Made by a program: the position numbers and the translations under genes
Notes under the pieces: model-generated
What the model was told of the DNA's origin: nothing
The model's input: only the letters and a program-made list of their open reading frames with translations
The model's database searches: none
In this document: piece after piece, positions 9,573 to 19,030 of the stretch
Layout of the letters: the number at the start of each line of letters is the position of its first letter
How positions within the stretch are numbered: position 1 is the first letter of the stretch
Source: Photobacterium profundum SS9
GTDB lineage: Bacteria > Pseudomonadota > Gammaproteobacteria > Enterobacterales > Vibrionaceae
Direction of reading: 5' to 3'
Assembly: GCF_000196255.1 (NCBI RefSeq)
Contig: NC_006371.1
Span: forward strand, 1,229,236 to 1,293,235
Length of the DNA: 64,000 nt

Positions 9573-10730
9573 ATGAATGTTCAGGCATTACCCATGCATC
9601 GGTTCATAGACCACCATGGTAACCTCGTTAGCCAGCTCCCAGCTTGGGCTGATCAGTCAATATTGAAAGGGTTTTACTGCGACATGGTATTAACCCGAAC
9701 TTATGATAATAAAGCTGTTGCCCTTCAACGTACCGGTAAGTTAGGGACTTACCCCTCTCACCTTGGCGCAGAAGCCATTGGCATTGCGATTGGGCGTGCT
9801 TTACGAGCCGATGATGTGTTCATCCCTTACTACCGTGATATGCCAGCAATGTGGGCGCGTGGTATTGCGATGGAAAAAAACCTGCAATATTGGGGGGGCG
9901 ATGAAAGAGGCAGTGATTTCTGTGTTACAAACGATCAAACATCTACCAATTTCACAACACCTAACAACACCACACAATCACCAGCCCATTCACCCAATCA
10001 TTCACATTGCCGAGACTTGCCCTTTTGCGTTCCTATCGCCACACAATGTACCCATGCAGTGGGTGTTGCATCCGCATTAAAAATTGAAGGTGGTCACAAG
10101 GCTGCATTGGTCACCTGTGGTGATGGCGCTACATCAAAAGGTGACTTCCTCGAATCAATCAACTGTGCAGGTACGTGGAATATTCCACTGGTTTTTGTCG
10201 TGAATAATAACCAATGGGCAATCTCTGTACCACGACGCCTTCAATGTGGTGCTGATTTCTTATCAGAAAAAGCCAAAGGCGCTGGTATTCCGGGGTTAAC
10301 GGTTGATGGTAATGACATCGTCGCGATGTTTGATGCGGTACAAATTAGTTTAGATCGCGCACGAAAAGGAAAAGGAGCAACGTTAATTGAAGCCATCAGT
10401 TACCGATTAGGCGACCATACTACCGCTGATGACGCGAGTCGCTACCGGAGTGAAGATGAACTTCATGAAGCATGGGGGTTCGAGCCTATTAGTCGTTTAA
10501 AAACCTATCTAATGCGTCAAAGTTTATGGTCAGAGCAAGACGATAAACAATGGCAAGAACATTGCCAAGAGGTGGTAGAACAAGCCGTTAAACGCTATCT
10601 AAACATCCCTGTACAAGCACCCGAAACGGCTTTCGATTTTCTTTATGAATCCTTAAACACCGAGCTACATCAACAACGTGATGAATTAATCAATAAAGCA
10701 ATGCGCATGCAAGGAGGTAAACATGGCTGA
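9573..10730 (+). CDS. bkdA1: Branched-chain 2-oxoacid dehydrogenase E1 alpha subunit
   Basis: 385 residues. The thiamine-diphosphate motif is clear (GDGATSKGDFLESINCAG to VVNNNQWAIS), with YRSEDE and other E1-alpha features. With E1 beta it decarboxylates the 2-oxoacids of Val, Leu and Ile and transfers the acyl group to lipoyl-E2. Between the conserved YWGGDERGSDF and DLPFCVPIATQ there are roughly 30 extra residues rich in Thr, Asn, Pro and Ser, where relatives usually have only a few. The strong AGAAGGAG site lies in a hairpin. The stop overlaps the start of the beta gene by 8 bases, showing translational coupling. Confidence 0.9.
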   Translation: MNVQALPMHRFIDHHGNLVSQLPAWADQSILKGFYCDMVLTRTYDNKAVALQRTGKLGTYPSHLGAEAIGIAIGRALRADDVFIPYYRDMPAMWARGIAMEKNLQYWGGDERGSDFCVTNDQTSTNFTTPNNTTQSPAHSPNHSHCRDLPFCVPIATQCTHAVGVASALKIEGGHKAALVTCGDGATSKGDFLESINCAGTWNIPLVFVVNNNQWAISVPRRLQCGADFLSEKAKGAGIPGLTVDGNDIVAMFDAVQISLDRARKGKGATLIEAISYRLGDHTTADDASRYRSEDELHEAWGFEPISRLKTYLMRQSLWSEQDDKQWQEHCQEVVEQAVKRYLNIPVQAPETAFDFLYESLNTELHQQRDELINKAMRMQGGKHG

Positions 10731-11706
10731 TATGACGTTACTTGAAGCGGTGAACCTTGCTTTACATCATGAGATGGAACATGACCCCAAAGTGGTTGTA
10801 TTGGGTGAAGATGTCGGCGACAACGGCGGCGTATTTCGCGCAACGGTTGGGCTTAAAGCTAAGTTTGGTCTCAAGCGTGTTATTGACTCGCCATTAGCCG
10901 AAGCATTAATTGGTGGCGTTACAGTTGGTATGGCATCACAAGGCTTACGACCCGTTGCAGAATTCCAATTTCAAGGGTTTGTGTTTCCCGCGATGGAACA
11001 CCTTATGTGTCATGCTGCACGAATGCGAAATCGAACACGAGGTCGACTTATCTGCCCTGCTGTTTTTCGTGCTCCTTTTGGTGGTGGTATACACGCACCA
11101 GAACATCATTCTGAAAGTATTGAAGCCTTATTTGCTCATATTCCAGGGTTTAAAGTTGTTATTCCATCGTCACCTCAGCGTGCATATGGGTTATTACTTG
11201 CCTCTATTCGTTGCAATGATCCTGTCATGTTTTTTGAACCAAAGCGTATTTATCGAACCGTCAAATCATATGTGAACGATAACGGTAAAGCCTTACCCCT
11301 AGATACGTGTTTCACACTGCGCAAAGGTCGTGATCTCACCTTAGTCACCTGGGGGGCATGTGTTGTGGAATCATTACAGGCAGCGAGTACCCTTTCATCA
11401 CAAGGCATAGAAGTTGAAGTGATTGATCTAGCGAGTATAAAACCTATCGATATGGCAACAATTATTCATTCATTAGAAAAAACTGGCCGCCTGCTTGTTG
11501 TGCATGAAGCGAGCAAAACCTGTGGTGTAGGTGCAGAGATTTTGGCGCGCACAGCAGAACACGCGATGTGTTTATTAAAAGCACCACCGAAACGAGTAAC
11601 GGGAATGGATACCATCATGCCTTATTATCGTAATGAAGATTTTTTCATGATTCAGGAAGAAGACATTGTGATAGCTGCGCGAGAATTAGTGGAGGGTTGG
11701 AAATGA
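10723..11706 (+). CDS. bkdA2: Branched-chain 2-oxoacid dehydrogenase E1 beta subunit
   Basis: 327 residues, full length for the family. It shows the transketolase pyrimidine-binding region (VVVLGEDVGDNGGVFRAT, DSPLAEALIGGVTVGMA, EFQFQGFVFPA) and the C-terminal transketolase domain (DLTLVTWGACVVESLQAA, IDLASIKPID). It pairs with E1 alpha as an alpha2beta2 heterotetramer in the cytoplasm. It overlaps both neighbours (8 bases with alpha, 10 with E2), as expected for a tightly coupled operon. Confidence 0.92.
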   Translation: MADMTLLEAVNLALHHEMEHDPKVVVLGEDVGDNGGVFRATVGLKAKFGLKRVIDSPLAEALIGGVTVGMASQGLRPVAEFQFQGFVFPAMEHLMCHAARMRNRTRGRLICPAVFRAPFGGGIHAPEHHSESIEALFAHIPGFKVVIPSSPQRAYGLLLASIRCNDPVMFFEPKRIYRTVKSYVNDNGKALPLDTCFTLRKGRDLTLVTWGACVVESLQAASTLSSQGIEVEVIDLASIKPIDMATIIHSLEKTGRLLVVHEASKTCGVGAEILARTAEHAMCLLKAPPKRVTGMDTIMPYYRNEDFFMIQEEDIVIAARELVEGWK

Positions 11707-12866
11707 AGTCATTTATGCTACCTGACCTCGGCGAAGGTCTAGCCGAATCTGAAATTGTTGAATGGCATATTAAATCCGGTGACGTGGTTAGAGTTGATCA
11801 AATCGTTCTTACCGTTGAAACAGCCAAAGCCACCGTCGACATTCCCGCCCCTTACAGTGGAAAAATCATCAGCCGTTACGGTAAAGAAGGTGATGTGATA
11901 AATATAGGCAGCCTATTGCTAGAGATTGAAGAAGTGGGCGCAACTGCGCAATCAACTATATCAACAACAGCATCAACAACAGCCGCCAAGAAAGAAGATG
12001 CTGCAACTGTGGTCGGTAATGTTTCACATCAAAGCCATCACGTTGATATCGATGACTTTTGGGTTGGAAGCGATCAAAATACCACTCATGATAATATTAT
12101 TACTGCAATGCCCTCTGCACGATTATTAGCACAACGATTAGGCGTCGACTTACACGGTATTATAGGAAGCGGACCTGACGGTTTAATTGTCGATGCCGAT
12201 ATTTATAATGAATGCGATAAACAACTGCCAGGCACTGAAGTACTGAAAGGTGCAAGGCGAACCATGGTTAACACGATGGCGGAATCTCACCATAATGTTG
12301 CCGCGGTTACCATTACAGAAGAAGCCTTATTAGCTGATTGGTTAGCCAATGAAGATATTTCTATTCGCTTGATACAAGCCGTTATTAACGCCTGCCAACA
12401 AGAGCCCGCCCTGAATGCATGGTTTGACGCTGAAACAATGACGCGCTGTGTTCACAGCACGGTTAATGTTGGTATTGCAGTCGATAGTGCCCATGGTCTT
12501 TATGTTCCAGTATTGCGCCATGCTGACGAATATAGCCCTAAAGGGGTTCGTCAATGGTTAGATAAAACAGTAAAAGGTATTCGAGATCGAAGAATTGGTC
12601 GGGAGCAGCTACAACATGCCACCATTACGTTGTCTAATTTTGGTGCTATTGCGGGTATTTATGCCACCCCTGTCGTTTCACCGCCTCAAGTCGCCATTGT
12701 GGGGGCTGGTAGGATAATCGAAAAAGTAATCATAAAAGATGGGCAACCGATAGCGGTTAAAGCAATGCCCTTGTCGATGACATTTGATCACAGGGCTTGT
12801 ACGGGAGGCGAAGCAGCACGCTTCATAAAAGCATTGGTTGAACACTTACAACAAGCCACGGTTTAG
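11697..12866 (+). CDS. bkdB: Branched-chain 2-oxoacid dehydrogenase E2 (lipoamide acyltransferase)
   Basis: 389 residues: one lipoyl domain (residues 3-78, lipoyl Lys in VETAKATVD), a Q/T/A-rich linker, a peripheral subunit-binding domain (AMPSARLLAQRLGVDL, about 140-175) and the catalytic acyltransferase domain. The C-terminal active-site motif is FDHRACTGG: the catalytic His is present, but the Asp of the usual HRxxDG is Thr. This may be a subfamily trait. No E3 gene is nearby, so a shared lipoamide dehydrogenase is presumably used. A strong bidirectional terminator follows. Confidence 0.9.
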   Translation: MEMKSFMLPDLGEGLAESEIVEWHIKSGDVVRVDQIVLTVETAKATVDIPAPYSGKIISRYGKEGDVINIGSLLLEIEEVGATAQSTISTTASTTAAKKEDAATVVGNVSHQSHHVDIDDFWVGSDQNTTHDNIITAMPSARLLAQRLGVDLHGIIGSGPDGLIVDADIYNECDKQLPGTEVLKGARRTMVNTMAESHHNVAAVTITEEALLADWLANEDISIRLIQAVINACQQEPALNAWFDAETMTRCVHSTVNVGIAVDSAHGLYVPVLRHADEYSPKGVRQWLDKTVKGIRDRRIGREQLQHATITLSNFGAIAGIYATPVVSPPQVAIVGAGRIIEKVIIKDGQPIAVKAMPLSMTFDHRACTGGEAARFIKALVEHLQQATV

Positions 12867-12886
12867 CTTAAAAAAGCAGGGGATAT

Positions 12887-12912
12887 AAAAAGCGGCAATA
12901 TAGCCGCTTTTT
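12887..12912. terminator. Bidirectional Rho-independent terminator
   Basis: Perfect 10-bp stem AAAAAGCGGC/GCCGCTTTTT with a six-base loop, plus a possible outer AAGCAG/CTGCTT extension. A- and T-tracts on either side let it serve both the bkd operon and the convergent etf genes. Confidence 0.9.
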
Positions 12913-12918
12913 CTCTGC

Positions 12919-13914
12919 TTACACAGAGCGAATCAATTCAGGCATGATCTCAAAAAGATCCCCCACGAGCCCATAATCTGCAATTTGAAAAATAGGCGCT
13001 TCAGGATCACTGTTAATCGCCACAATCACTTTTGAATCTTTCATGCCAGCCAAATGCTGAATAGCACCAGAGATACCGACGGCGATATAAAGATCAGGCG
13101 CAACAATTTTACCCGTTTGCCCGACTTGTAGATCATTCGAAACAAAACCCGCATCAACAGCAGCACGTGAAGCACCAATAGCGCCTCCCAGTTTGTCTGC
13201 AAGCTGTTCAACGAGTGCAAAACTTTCTTTACTGCCTAACCCTCGCCCACCTGAGATAACAACGCTAGCCGCAGGTAATTCAGGTCGTGCACTTATCACT
13301 TTCTGCTGCGATACAAATTCGGACGATTCTGCCGGAATATAATTATCTAAGCGCTTCATTTCAATGCAGAATGCCTGGATCAGCGTGACACTGTCACTTA
13401 TGGTGATTGCATCGAATGCTGCACTGCGAATCGTCATTACTTTAATTTCGTCGTTAGATTTCACTCTTGCTAACGCATTGCCGGCATAGATAGGACGAAT
13501 AACAACGTCTGGTGATTCTATGCCAATCACATCCGACAACTGCCCCACATCCAATAAGGCAGCAACACGTGGCATTATATTTTTACCAAAGGTTGTGGCT
13601 GGCGCTAATATATGCGAATAGTCATTGCCGATATGTTCTTTACAAACATGGACAATTAAAGCCGATACATTTTCGGCTAATAAGTGTTGATAAACATCTG
13701 AATTAACCACTAGCACATTACTAACCGCACTAATGTGACGGATTGATTCAACCACTGATTCGCAATTAAAGCCAATCACTAATACCGTAATTTCCACTTG
13801 TTTATTTTCAGACATTATCTCTGTTGCAGCATTGATGGTTCGTAATGTATCAACTGACACCGATTTATTATCATGCTCTGCAATAACAAGCGTTGCTAAT
13901 TTTTTCTCGCTCAT
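12919..13914 (-). CDS. etfA: Electron transfer flavoprotein alpha subunit
   Basis: 331 residues. The C-terminal FAD-binding domain is typical: SGGRGLGSKESFALVEQLAD, GASRAAVDAG, QVGQTGKIVAPDLYIAVGIS, GAIQHLAGMKDSKVIVAINSD and ADYGLVGDLFEIMPEL. With EtfB it takes electrons from acyl-CoA dehydrogenases in the cytoplasm and passes them to the membrane ETF-QO. It is slightly longer than many homologues because of a looser N-terminal half. The start is backed by AGGAG seven bases upstream. It is encoded 66 bases after etfB in the same operon. Confidence 0.93.
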   Translation of the reverse strand: MSEKKLATLVIAEHDNKSVSVDTLRTINAATEIMSENKQVEITVLVIGFNCESVVESIRHISAVSNVLVVNSDVYQHLLAENVSALIVHVCKEHIGNDYSHILAPATTFGKNIMPRVAALLDVGQLSDVIGIESPDVVIRPIYAGNALARVKSNDEIKVMTIRSAAFDAITISDSVTLIQAFCIEMKRLDNYIPAESSEFVSQQKVISARPELPAASVVISGGRGLGSKESFALVEQLADKLGGAIGASRAAVDAGFVSNDLQVGQTGKIVAPDLYIAVGISGAIQHLAGMKDSKVIVAINSDPEAPIFQIADYGLVGDLFEIMPELIRSV

Positions 13915-13980
13915 TAGATCGCTCCTAGCAGCGTATTTAAAATAACCAATCCACGTATTTGAAATAACAAAGCACGTGCG

Positions 13981-14784
13981 CTAAATGACCTTGGCTTCAT
14001 TTTTCAGCTTTTCTACCAGTTCCAATACGCTATTAACCATCACGCCAGCGGCTCGTTCAGGCGGTGACATTACATCAAGTATTTCTTGATGCTGAGTAAC
14101 AGCCACACCTAATTCATCTGGTGTTATCACATCTAACGGTTTTCGTTTTGCTTTCATAATATTGGGAAGAGAGGCATAACGGGGTTCATTTAAGCGCAAG
14201 TCAGTACTGATAATTGCAGGTAGATTCAGTTTTACCGTTTCAAGACCACCATCAATTTCACGAGTAACAAGTACGGCATTACTCTGCCCATTCGATTCAG
14301 ATACAATAGGCTCTTCAGATACAGGAGATTCTTCTGACACAACGGTCACTTCTGATGCGAATGTGCCTTGGGGGCGCTGCGTGATGGCAGCTAGCATTTG
14401 CGCCACTTGATTGTTGTCTGTATCAATAGATTGCTTACCCAGTAATACAATTCCTGGGTCTTCAATCGCCATAACAGCTCGCAGTAATTTAGCCACAACG
14501 AGAGGTTCTGGTGACGATGGCATATCAATATGAATCGCACGATCGGCGCCCAGTGCCAGTGCTGTTCTCAATTGTTCCTGACAGCTTATATCACCGACTG
14601 ATACCACAATAATTTCTTCTGCATGCCCTGCTTCTTTTAGCCTGACCGCCTCTTCTACCGCTATTTCGCAAAAGGGGTTCATCGTCATTTTTACATTATT
14701 GGTCTCGACACCTGAACCGTCACTCTTAACCCTAACCTTTACGTAAGGGTCAATCACACGTTTAATCGCTACTAATACTTTCAC
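13981..14784 (-). CDS. etfB: Electron transfer flavoprotein beta subunit
   Basis: 267 residues. Conserved starts and motifs: KVLVAIKRVIDPYVKVRVK, MNPFCEIAVEEAVRLKEAG, ALALGADRAIHID and LLGKQSIDTDNNQVAQMLAA, the last binding the AMP of the ETF dimer. A segment of about 20 residues rich in Ser/Glu/Val (two near-repeats of VSEE at about residues 145-160) is inserted where relatives have a short loop. GTG start with AAGGAAA upstream. First gene of the etfBA operon, divergent from ETF-QO across a LiuR-like box. Confidence 0.93.
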   Translation of the reverse strand: MKVLVAIKRVIDPYVKVRVKSDGSGVETNNVKMTMNPFCEIAVEEAVRLKEAGHAEEIIVVSVGDISCQEQLRTALALGADRAIHIDMPSSPEPLVVAKLLRAVMAIEDPGIVLLGKQSIDTDNNQVAQMLAAITQRPQGTFASEVTVVSEESPVSEEPIVSESNGQSNAVLVTREIDGGLETVKLNLPAIISTDLRLNEPRYASLPNIMKAKRKPLDVITPDELGVAVTQHQEILDVMSPPERAAGVMVNSVLELVEKLKNEAKVI

Positions 14785-14935
14785 AATGCTTTCCTTTTTA
14801 AATTGGGATGCTGTTCGTGTAAGCCTTAATCCTATGATTTATCACTGTCGGTGTTTTTCAATGCTGTTGTTTTTCAAAATCGTTACTTGGCAGGTATACC
14901 GCGCTTTGATAGGTTACCTTTTGAGCCTAGTTTAA

Positions 14936-14952
14936 TTTACGTTTACGTCAAC
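14936..14952. promoter_or_regulatory. Candidate LiuR operator in etfB/ETF-QO divergent promoter
   Basis: TTTACGTTTACGTCAAC matches the two boxes in front of liuR and the thiolase gene (shared core ACGTTTACGT). It sits 150 bases before etfB and 49 before the ETF-QO gene. MerR-type LiuR is known to control branched-chain catabolism through such boxes in gammaproteobacteria. Binding here is inferred. Confidence 0.7.
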
Positions 14953-15000
14953 TGGACTATATTTAATGTTATGTAAGTAATCTAGGGACAGGTTTACAGC

Positions 15001-16677
15001 ATGGATAGAGAATATATGGCGTTTGATGTTGTGATTGTTGGCGCTGGTCCTGCTGGCTTGGCTGCCGCTTGTCAGCTTGCACAGCTCAACCAGAAAGCAA
15101 ATAAAAAAGGACAAGACATTAGCATTTGTGTTGTCGAAAAAGGCGCTGAAGTCGGTGCACATATTATCTCTGGTGCGCTATTTGAAACCCGTGCATTAGA
15201 TGAACTCTTCCCTGAATGGTCAACAATGGGCGCCCCACTCACTACACCAGTGACTGACGATAAATTCATTTACCTAACTAACCAACATAATCATCTGACT
15301 GTTCCACATTTCCTCACACCACAGCCTATGCATAACACAGATAAAAACCATGTGATAAGTTTAGCCAACTTATGCCGCTGGCTCGCCCAGCAAGCTGAAA
15401 CACTCGGTGTAGAAATTTTCCCTGGTTTTGCTGCTGCCAGTATTAATTACGACGCAGCTGGTGCTGTGACTGGTATTAATACGTCAGATATGGGGCGAGA
15501 TAAAAATGGCGCCCCCAAAGCGAATTTCGAAGCGGGTATCGAACTGAAAGCCAAATACACTATTTTCGCTGAAGGATCACGAGGAAATTTGGGTAAACAA
15601 CTGCTCGATAAGTATCAGCTAGAGGCAGGTAAACAACCTCAACACTATGCATTGGGGCTAAAAGAAATATGGGAAGTGCCTACAGATAATACTCAATCTA
15701 ATGCAGGTAGTGTTATTCACGCAGCAGGTTGGCCTTTAAATGAATCAGATACGACTGGCGGTGGCTTTCTTTATCATTTAGACGGCAACCAAATCGCCGT
15801 TGGGTTAATCGTTGATTTGAATTACAGTAACCCTTATCTAAGCCCTTTCGATGAATTCCAGCGACTGAAAAAACATCCCGCTTTCAGTAAGCACCTCAAA
15901 AGTGGACAGCGTATTTCTTACGGTGCGCGGGCTATTTCTAAAGGCGGATTATCATCTTTGCCCAAACAGCAATTTCCCGGTGGCTTGTTAGTAGGTTGTG
16001 ATGCAGGCACATTAAATGTAGCCAAGATAAAAGGCAGCCACACTGCGATGAAATCAGGCATGCTAGCGGCAGATGCTATTTTTGAACAATTACGATGTGG
16101 TAATGCTCAAAACGAGCCGGATTATGACTTGTTATTTCAAGCGTCTTGGCTGTATCAAGAGCTACAAGAATCACGTAATTTTGGTGCAGAGCTACACAAA
16201 TTTGGTAGTTTGTTAGGGGGTGTACTCGCTACCTTTGAACATAATGTATGGGCATCTATTTTTAAGCGTAAAACGCCTTGGACAATTACAGATCAACAGG
16301 CCGATCATGAGTGCTTAAAAGATATTGCACAATGCCACCCTATTTCCTATCCCAAGCCTGATGGCATATTGAGTTTCGATAAGCCGTCATCGGTATATTT
16401 ATCAGGAACACAACATGAAGAAAATCAACCTTGCCACTTAGTACTCGCCGATAACAACATTCCTATTCATACCCATTTACCACGCTATGATGAACCCAGT
16501 CAGCGCTATTGCCCCGCAGGCGTCTATGAAATCATCACGGTCGATGATAAACCTAAACTGCACATCAACGCTGCTAACTGCGTACATTGTAAAACCTGCG
16601 ACATTAAAGATCCGTCGCAGAATATCACTTGGCATCCACCTGAAGGTGGCGGCGGGCCAAATTATCAAAATATGTAA
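15001..16677 (+). CDS. Electron transfer flavoprotein-ubiquinone oxidoreductase
   Basis: 558 residues. FAD dinucleotide-binding motif at the N-terminus (VVIVGAGPAGLAAACQLAQ), glutamate-rich GAEVGAHIISGALFE, the second FAD motif (GGLLVGCDAGTLNVAKIKGSH) and a C-terminal 4Fe-4S ferredoxin-like domain with CPAGVYE and CVHCKTCDIKDP. It carries electrons from reduced ETF to ubiquinone at the inner membrane. It is divergent from etfBA. A start at 15016 is possible, but the ATG at 15001 has GGACAGG at good spacing. A perfect terminator follows. Confidence 0.95.
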   Translation: MDREYMAFDVVIVGAGPAGLAAACQLAQLNQKANKKGQDISICVVEKGAEVGAHIISGALFETRALDELFPEWSTMGAPLTTPVTDDKFIYLTNQHNHLTVPHFLTPQPMHNTDKNHVISLANLCRWLAQQAETLGVEIFPGFAAASINYDAAGAVTGINTSDMGRDKNGAPKANFEAGIELKAKYTIFAEGSRGNLGKQLLDKYQLEAGKQPQHYALGLKEIWEVPTDNTQSNAGSVIHAAGWPLNESDTTGGGFLYHLDGNQIAVGLIVDLNYSNPYLSPFDEFQRLKKHPAFSKHLKSGQRISYGARAISKGGLSSLPKQQFPGGLLVGCDAGTLNVAKIKGSHTAMKSGMLAADAIFEQLRCGNAQNEPDYDLLFQASWLYQELQESRNFGAELHKFGSLLGGVLATFEHNVWASIFKRKTPWTITDQQADHECLKDIAQCHPISYPKPDGILSFDKPSSVYLSGTQHEENQPCHLVLADNNIPIHTHLPRYDEPSQRYCPAGVYEIITVDDKPKLHINAANCVHCKTCDIKDPSQNITWHPPEGGGGPNYQNM

Positions 16678-16680
16678 TAA

Positions 16681-16719
16681 AAAAGGAGCCCTAGCATTAT
16701 CAATGCTAGGGCTCCTTTT
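16681..16719 (+). terminator. Strong Rho-independent terminator
   Basis: A perfect 17-bp stem (AAAAGGAGCCCTAGCAT with ATGCTAGGGCTCCTTTT) and a five-base loop, three bases after the ETF-QO stop. It can act in both directions. Confidence 0.92.
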
Positions 16720-16807
16720 GAACTTATGCTTCATTAATAAATTAAACGGCAAAAAAAAAATCTTGCTGTTTAATTTGGTTATTTAATGATTAAAGCACTA
16801 TTACGAC

Positions 16808-18871
16808 TTACTGACACTTAGATACCATGATGTTTTCTGGTAAACCGTTATCAGTAAACTGAATACTCCAAACGTACTTACCTGCCTCAGGTAACATTGC
16901 TGCGGTATCTTTTCCGTAGCCACCAGCTTTAAGAATATTTTCGACACCCAGCTTCAACTCTAGGCCTTCAGCAGTATATTGTGACGACCAATCTTTACTT
17001 GCATACTGCATACGATAGCCACCTGCCTTTTCATCGACAACAGCTTGGTAAGTATTATTACCCTTGTATTCGAAAACACGGTTATCTTTATGCTTCCAGC
17101 CTGCATCTGCAAAATCACCGACTACGTACAATGTCTTGCTAACAGGTCCTGCTTCATCAAGCGTAGGGTTATCACACTGCGCCATAAAACCTTCGCCAGT
17201 CATCATCACTGCCGCTTTTGTTGCTGTTGCGCCAACAGCTGAAGGAACTTCAACTTTCAAGAAACGAGCAACAAAACCATTTAATGGAATTTGATACTTA
17301 CCAGAGCTAACAGAAAAACGTTCGCCAGTGATTAAATCCACTAAATCACCTTCTGATCCTACCTTTGATGCGATCAGTTCGATGTTATTTGATTGGGATT
17401 GCGTGCTCACCATGTACAGTAAAACATCATCACCAGACTTTTTATGATCAACATAAACAGAATCATTAGCCAGCACATTAACGCGTTCGCCTTGTGATAA
17501 TGCAGGGTGTGCAGCACGAAGGTTCATCAGTTTGGTCACATATTTTTTCAGATCATTTTGGCTAACATTCAGAGAACTATCAGACGACGTTGTAACACCC
17601 TCTATTTTTGCAGTTGAACGCGCAACATGATCATCACACAAGCCATTTATAGCACAGGTTTCAATTGGTGCTTTGTCGGCGAAATCGTCGACTTGATCGC
17701 CAATTTCATCACCGTAATATAACGTAATAGGACCAGTGTATGCTGCTTGGAAAGATAATGCGGCTTTATGACGCTGCCAGTATTCATCATCATTAACATC
17801 TGCAATATTGCCACGTTGTAGCAAATCACCAAAACGAACCAAATCGTGATTACCTAGCATAAGGTTAGGTTTAGCATCTGCCGGATAGAGACTATGTAAT
17901 GACATACCTTCATTTAGCCATTCACCGCCCTTTCCGCCATTGCCGTTTTCATTTACGGCAAAGGTTTCAACAACACGGTAGCGCACAGGGAAATCGAACG
18001 CAGAACATAGCGCAGGGTTTTCAGCAGAACCGTAGCCCGTTTCATTGATGTAGTTTTCGTTATTCCAAATTTCAGCCACCATGTAGCCAAGAGGATTAAC
18101 CGTTTTACCATCAGAATTTACATATGTAACCGATTTCGAGGCTTCATCAACGCTCTTACGCAGCTCAGTCCATGCATCGGTAGGCACTTGATATGCTTGG
18201 TCTAAACGCCAACCATCAATCTTTAATTCTGTTATCCAGTATGTCGCCACTTCTTTATAAAACGCCATACTTTCAGGGTAACTAACCGGGTTACTCTCGC
18301 CTTGAGGTAAATTACCTTGAGGTGATGCGACAACGTTATCTTTATGGTGTCCGAATACCCCATCAAAGAATACATACAAACCACGCTTATGGGCTTCTTC
18401 GACGAGCTCTTTCGCTTTTTCCATCGAACCAAAACGTGGATCTATCGCGAAGTAGTTACTTGCAAAATACCCAGTGGCATCCAGTCTGTCAGCCCAGTGG
18501 TTCTGCCCTTCGACAGGAACAGAATCAAATACTGGTGTTAACCAAACTGCATTCATTCCCAAAGATTGAATATAGTCGAGTGAATCAATAATGCCTTGTA
18601 AATCACCTTTGTGATGGCTAGTTCCATAGCCAGTACCATGACCAATACTGTCATCGCCATTTACAAAGCTTTCAACCATCACTTGATACATACGTAAATC
18701 ATCAGTTTCTGCTGATGTTGATACATTACAAGCATAAGGCGTTACGTTACCAAAAGATGGATCGGGTGAAGTCGATGAACCAGAACTACTGCAAGCAGAT
18801 AAAGACGCCGCTATGGCAAGTGCAAGGCACGTTTTTACGTTCTGTTTTAACCCCATGTTCCATTTAACCAC
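16808..18871 (-). CDS. Alpha-amylase family (GH13) lipoprotein
   Basis: 687 residues. The signal sequence ends in a lipobox (ASLSAC), so the protein is lipid-anchored. The GH13 barrel carries the nucleophile Asp in GWRLDQA, the acid/base Glu in MVAEIWNN and the transition-state Asp in LGNHDLVRF. A beta-sandwich domain follows (about 480-560), then a C-terminal E-set-like domain (from LYVVGDFADAGWKHKD). It probably cleaves alpha-glucans at the cell surface or in the periplasm. GTG start chosen for AAGGAG six bases upstream. No sugar transport genes are adjacent, so it acts alone here. Confidence 0.9.
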   Translation of the reverse strand: MVKWNMGLKQNVKTCLALAIAASLSACSSSGSSTSPDPSFGNVTPYACNVSTSAETDDLRMYQVMVESFVNGDDSIGHGTGYGTSHHKGDLQGIIDSLDYIQSLGMNAVWLTPVFDSVPVEGQNHWADRLDATGYFASNYFAIDPRFGSMEKAKELVEEAHKRGLYVFFDGVFGHHKDNVVASPQGNLPQGESNPVSYPESMAFYKEVATYWITELKIDGWRLDQAYQVPTDAWTELRKSVDEASKSVTYVNSDGKTVNPLGYMVAEIWNNENYINETGYGSAENPALCSAFDFPVRYRVVETFAVNENGNGGKGGEWLNEGMSLHSLYPADAKPNLMLGNHDLVRFGDLLQRGNIADVNDDEYWQRHKAALSFQAAYTGPITLYYGDEIGDQVDDFADKAPIETCAINGLCDDHVARSTAKIEGVTTSSDSSLNVSQNDLKKYVTKLMNLRAAHPALSQGERVNVLANDSVYVDHKKSGDDVLLYMVSTQSQSNNIELIASKVGSEGDLVDLITGERFSVSSGKYQIPLNGFVARFLKVEVPSAVGATATKAAVMMTGEGFMAQCDNPTLDEAGPVSKTLYVVGDFADAGWKHKDNRVFEYKGNNTYQAVVDEKAGGYRMQYASKDWSSQYTAEGLELKLGVENILKAGGYGKDTAAMLPEAGKYVWSIQFTDNGLPENIMVSKCQ

Positions 18872-19030
18872 GATGTTCTCCTTGAATTATTATAATATGC
18901 ATGATTATTTATTAATCACACAGCATTGAGACCATCCTTAGAATAATAATTTGAGGCGTAGGTTGGGGGGAGTAGAGATCTGCATCACATCTTTCTTACA
19001 TTATTGTTTTACAATATTTTTTTACTGATT

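Noticed and set aside
9880..10080. Apparent gene-like reading in a second frame inside E1 alpha
   Set aside because: It is a shadow of the low-complexity insertion; the E1-alpha frame carries the conserved motifs on both sides.
18872..19030. MalT-type activator boxes upstream of the amylase
   Set aside because: G-rich strings are present but do not match the expected consensus in a convincing arrangement.
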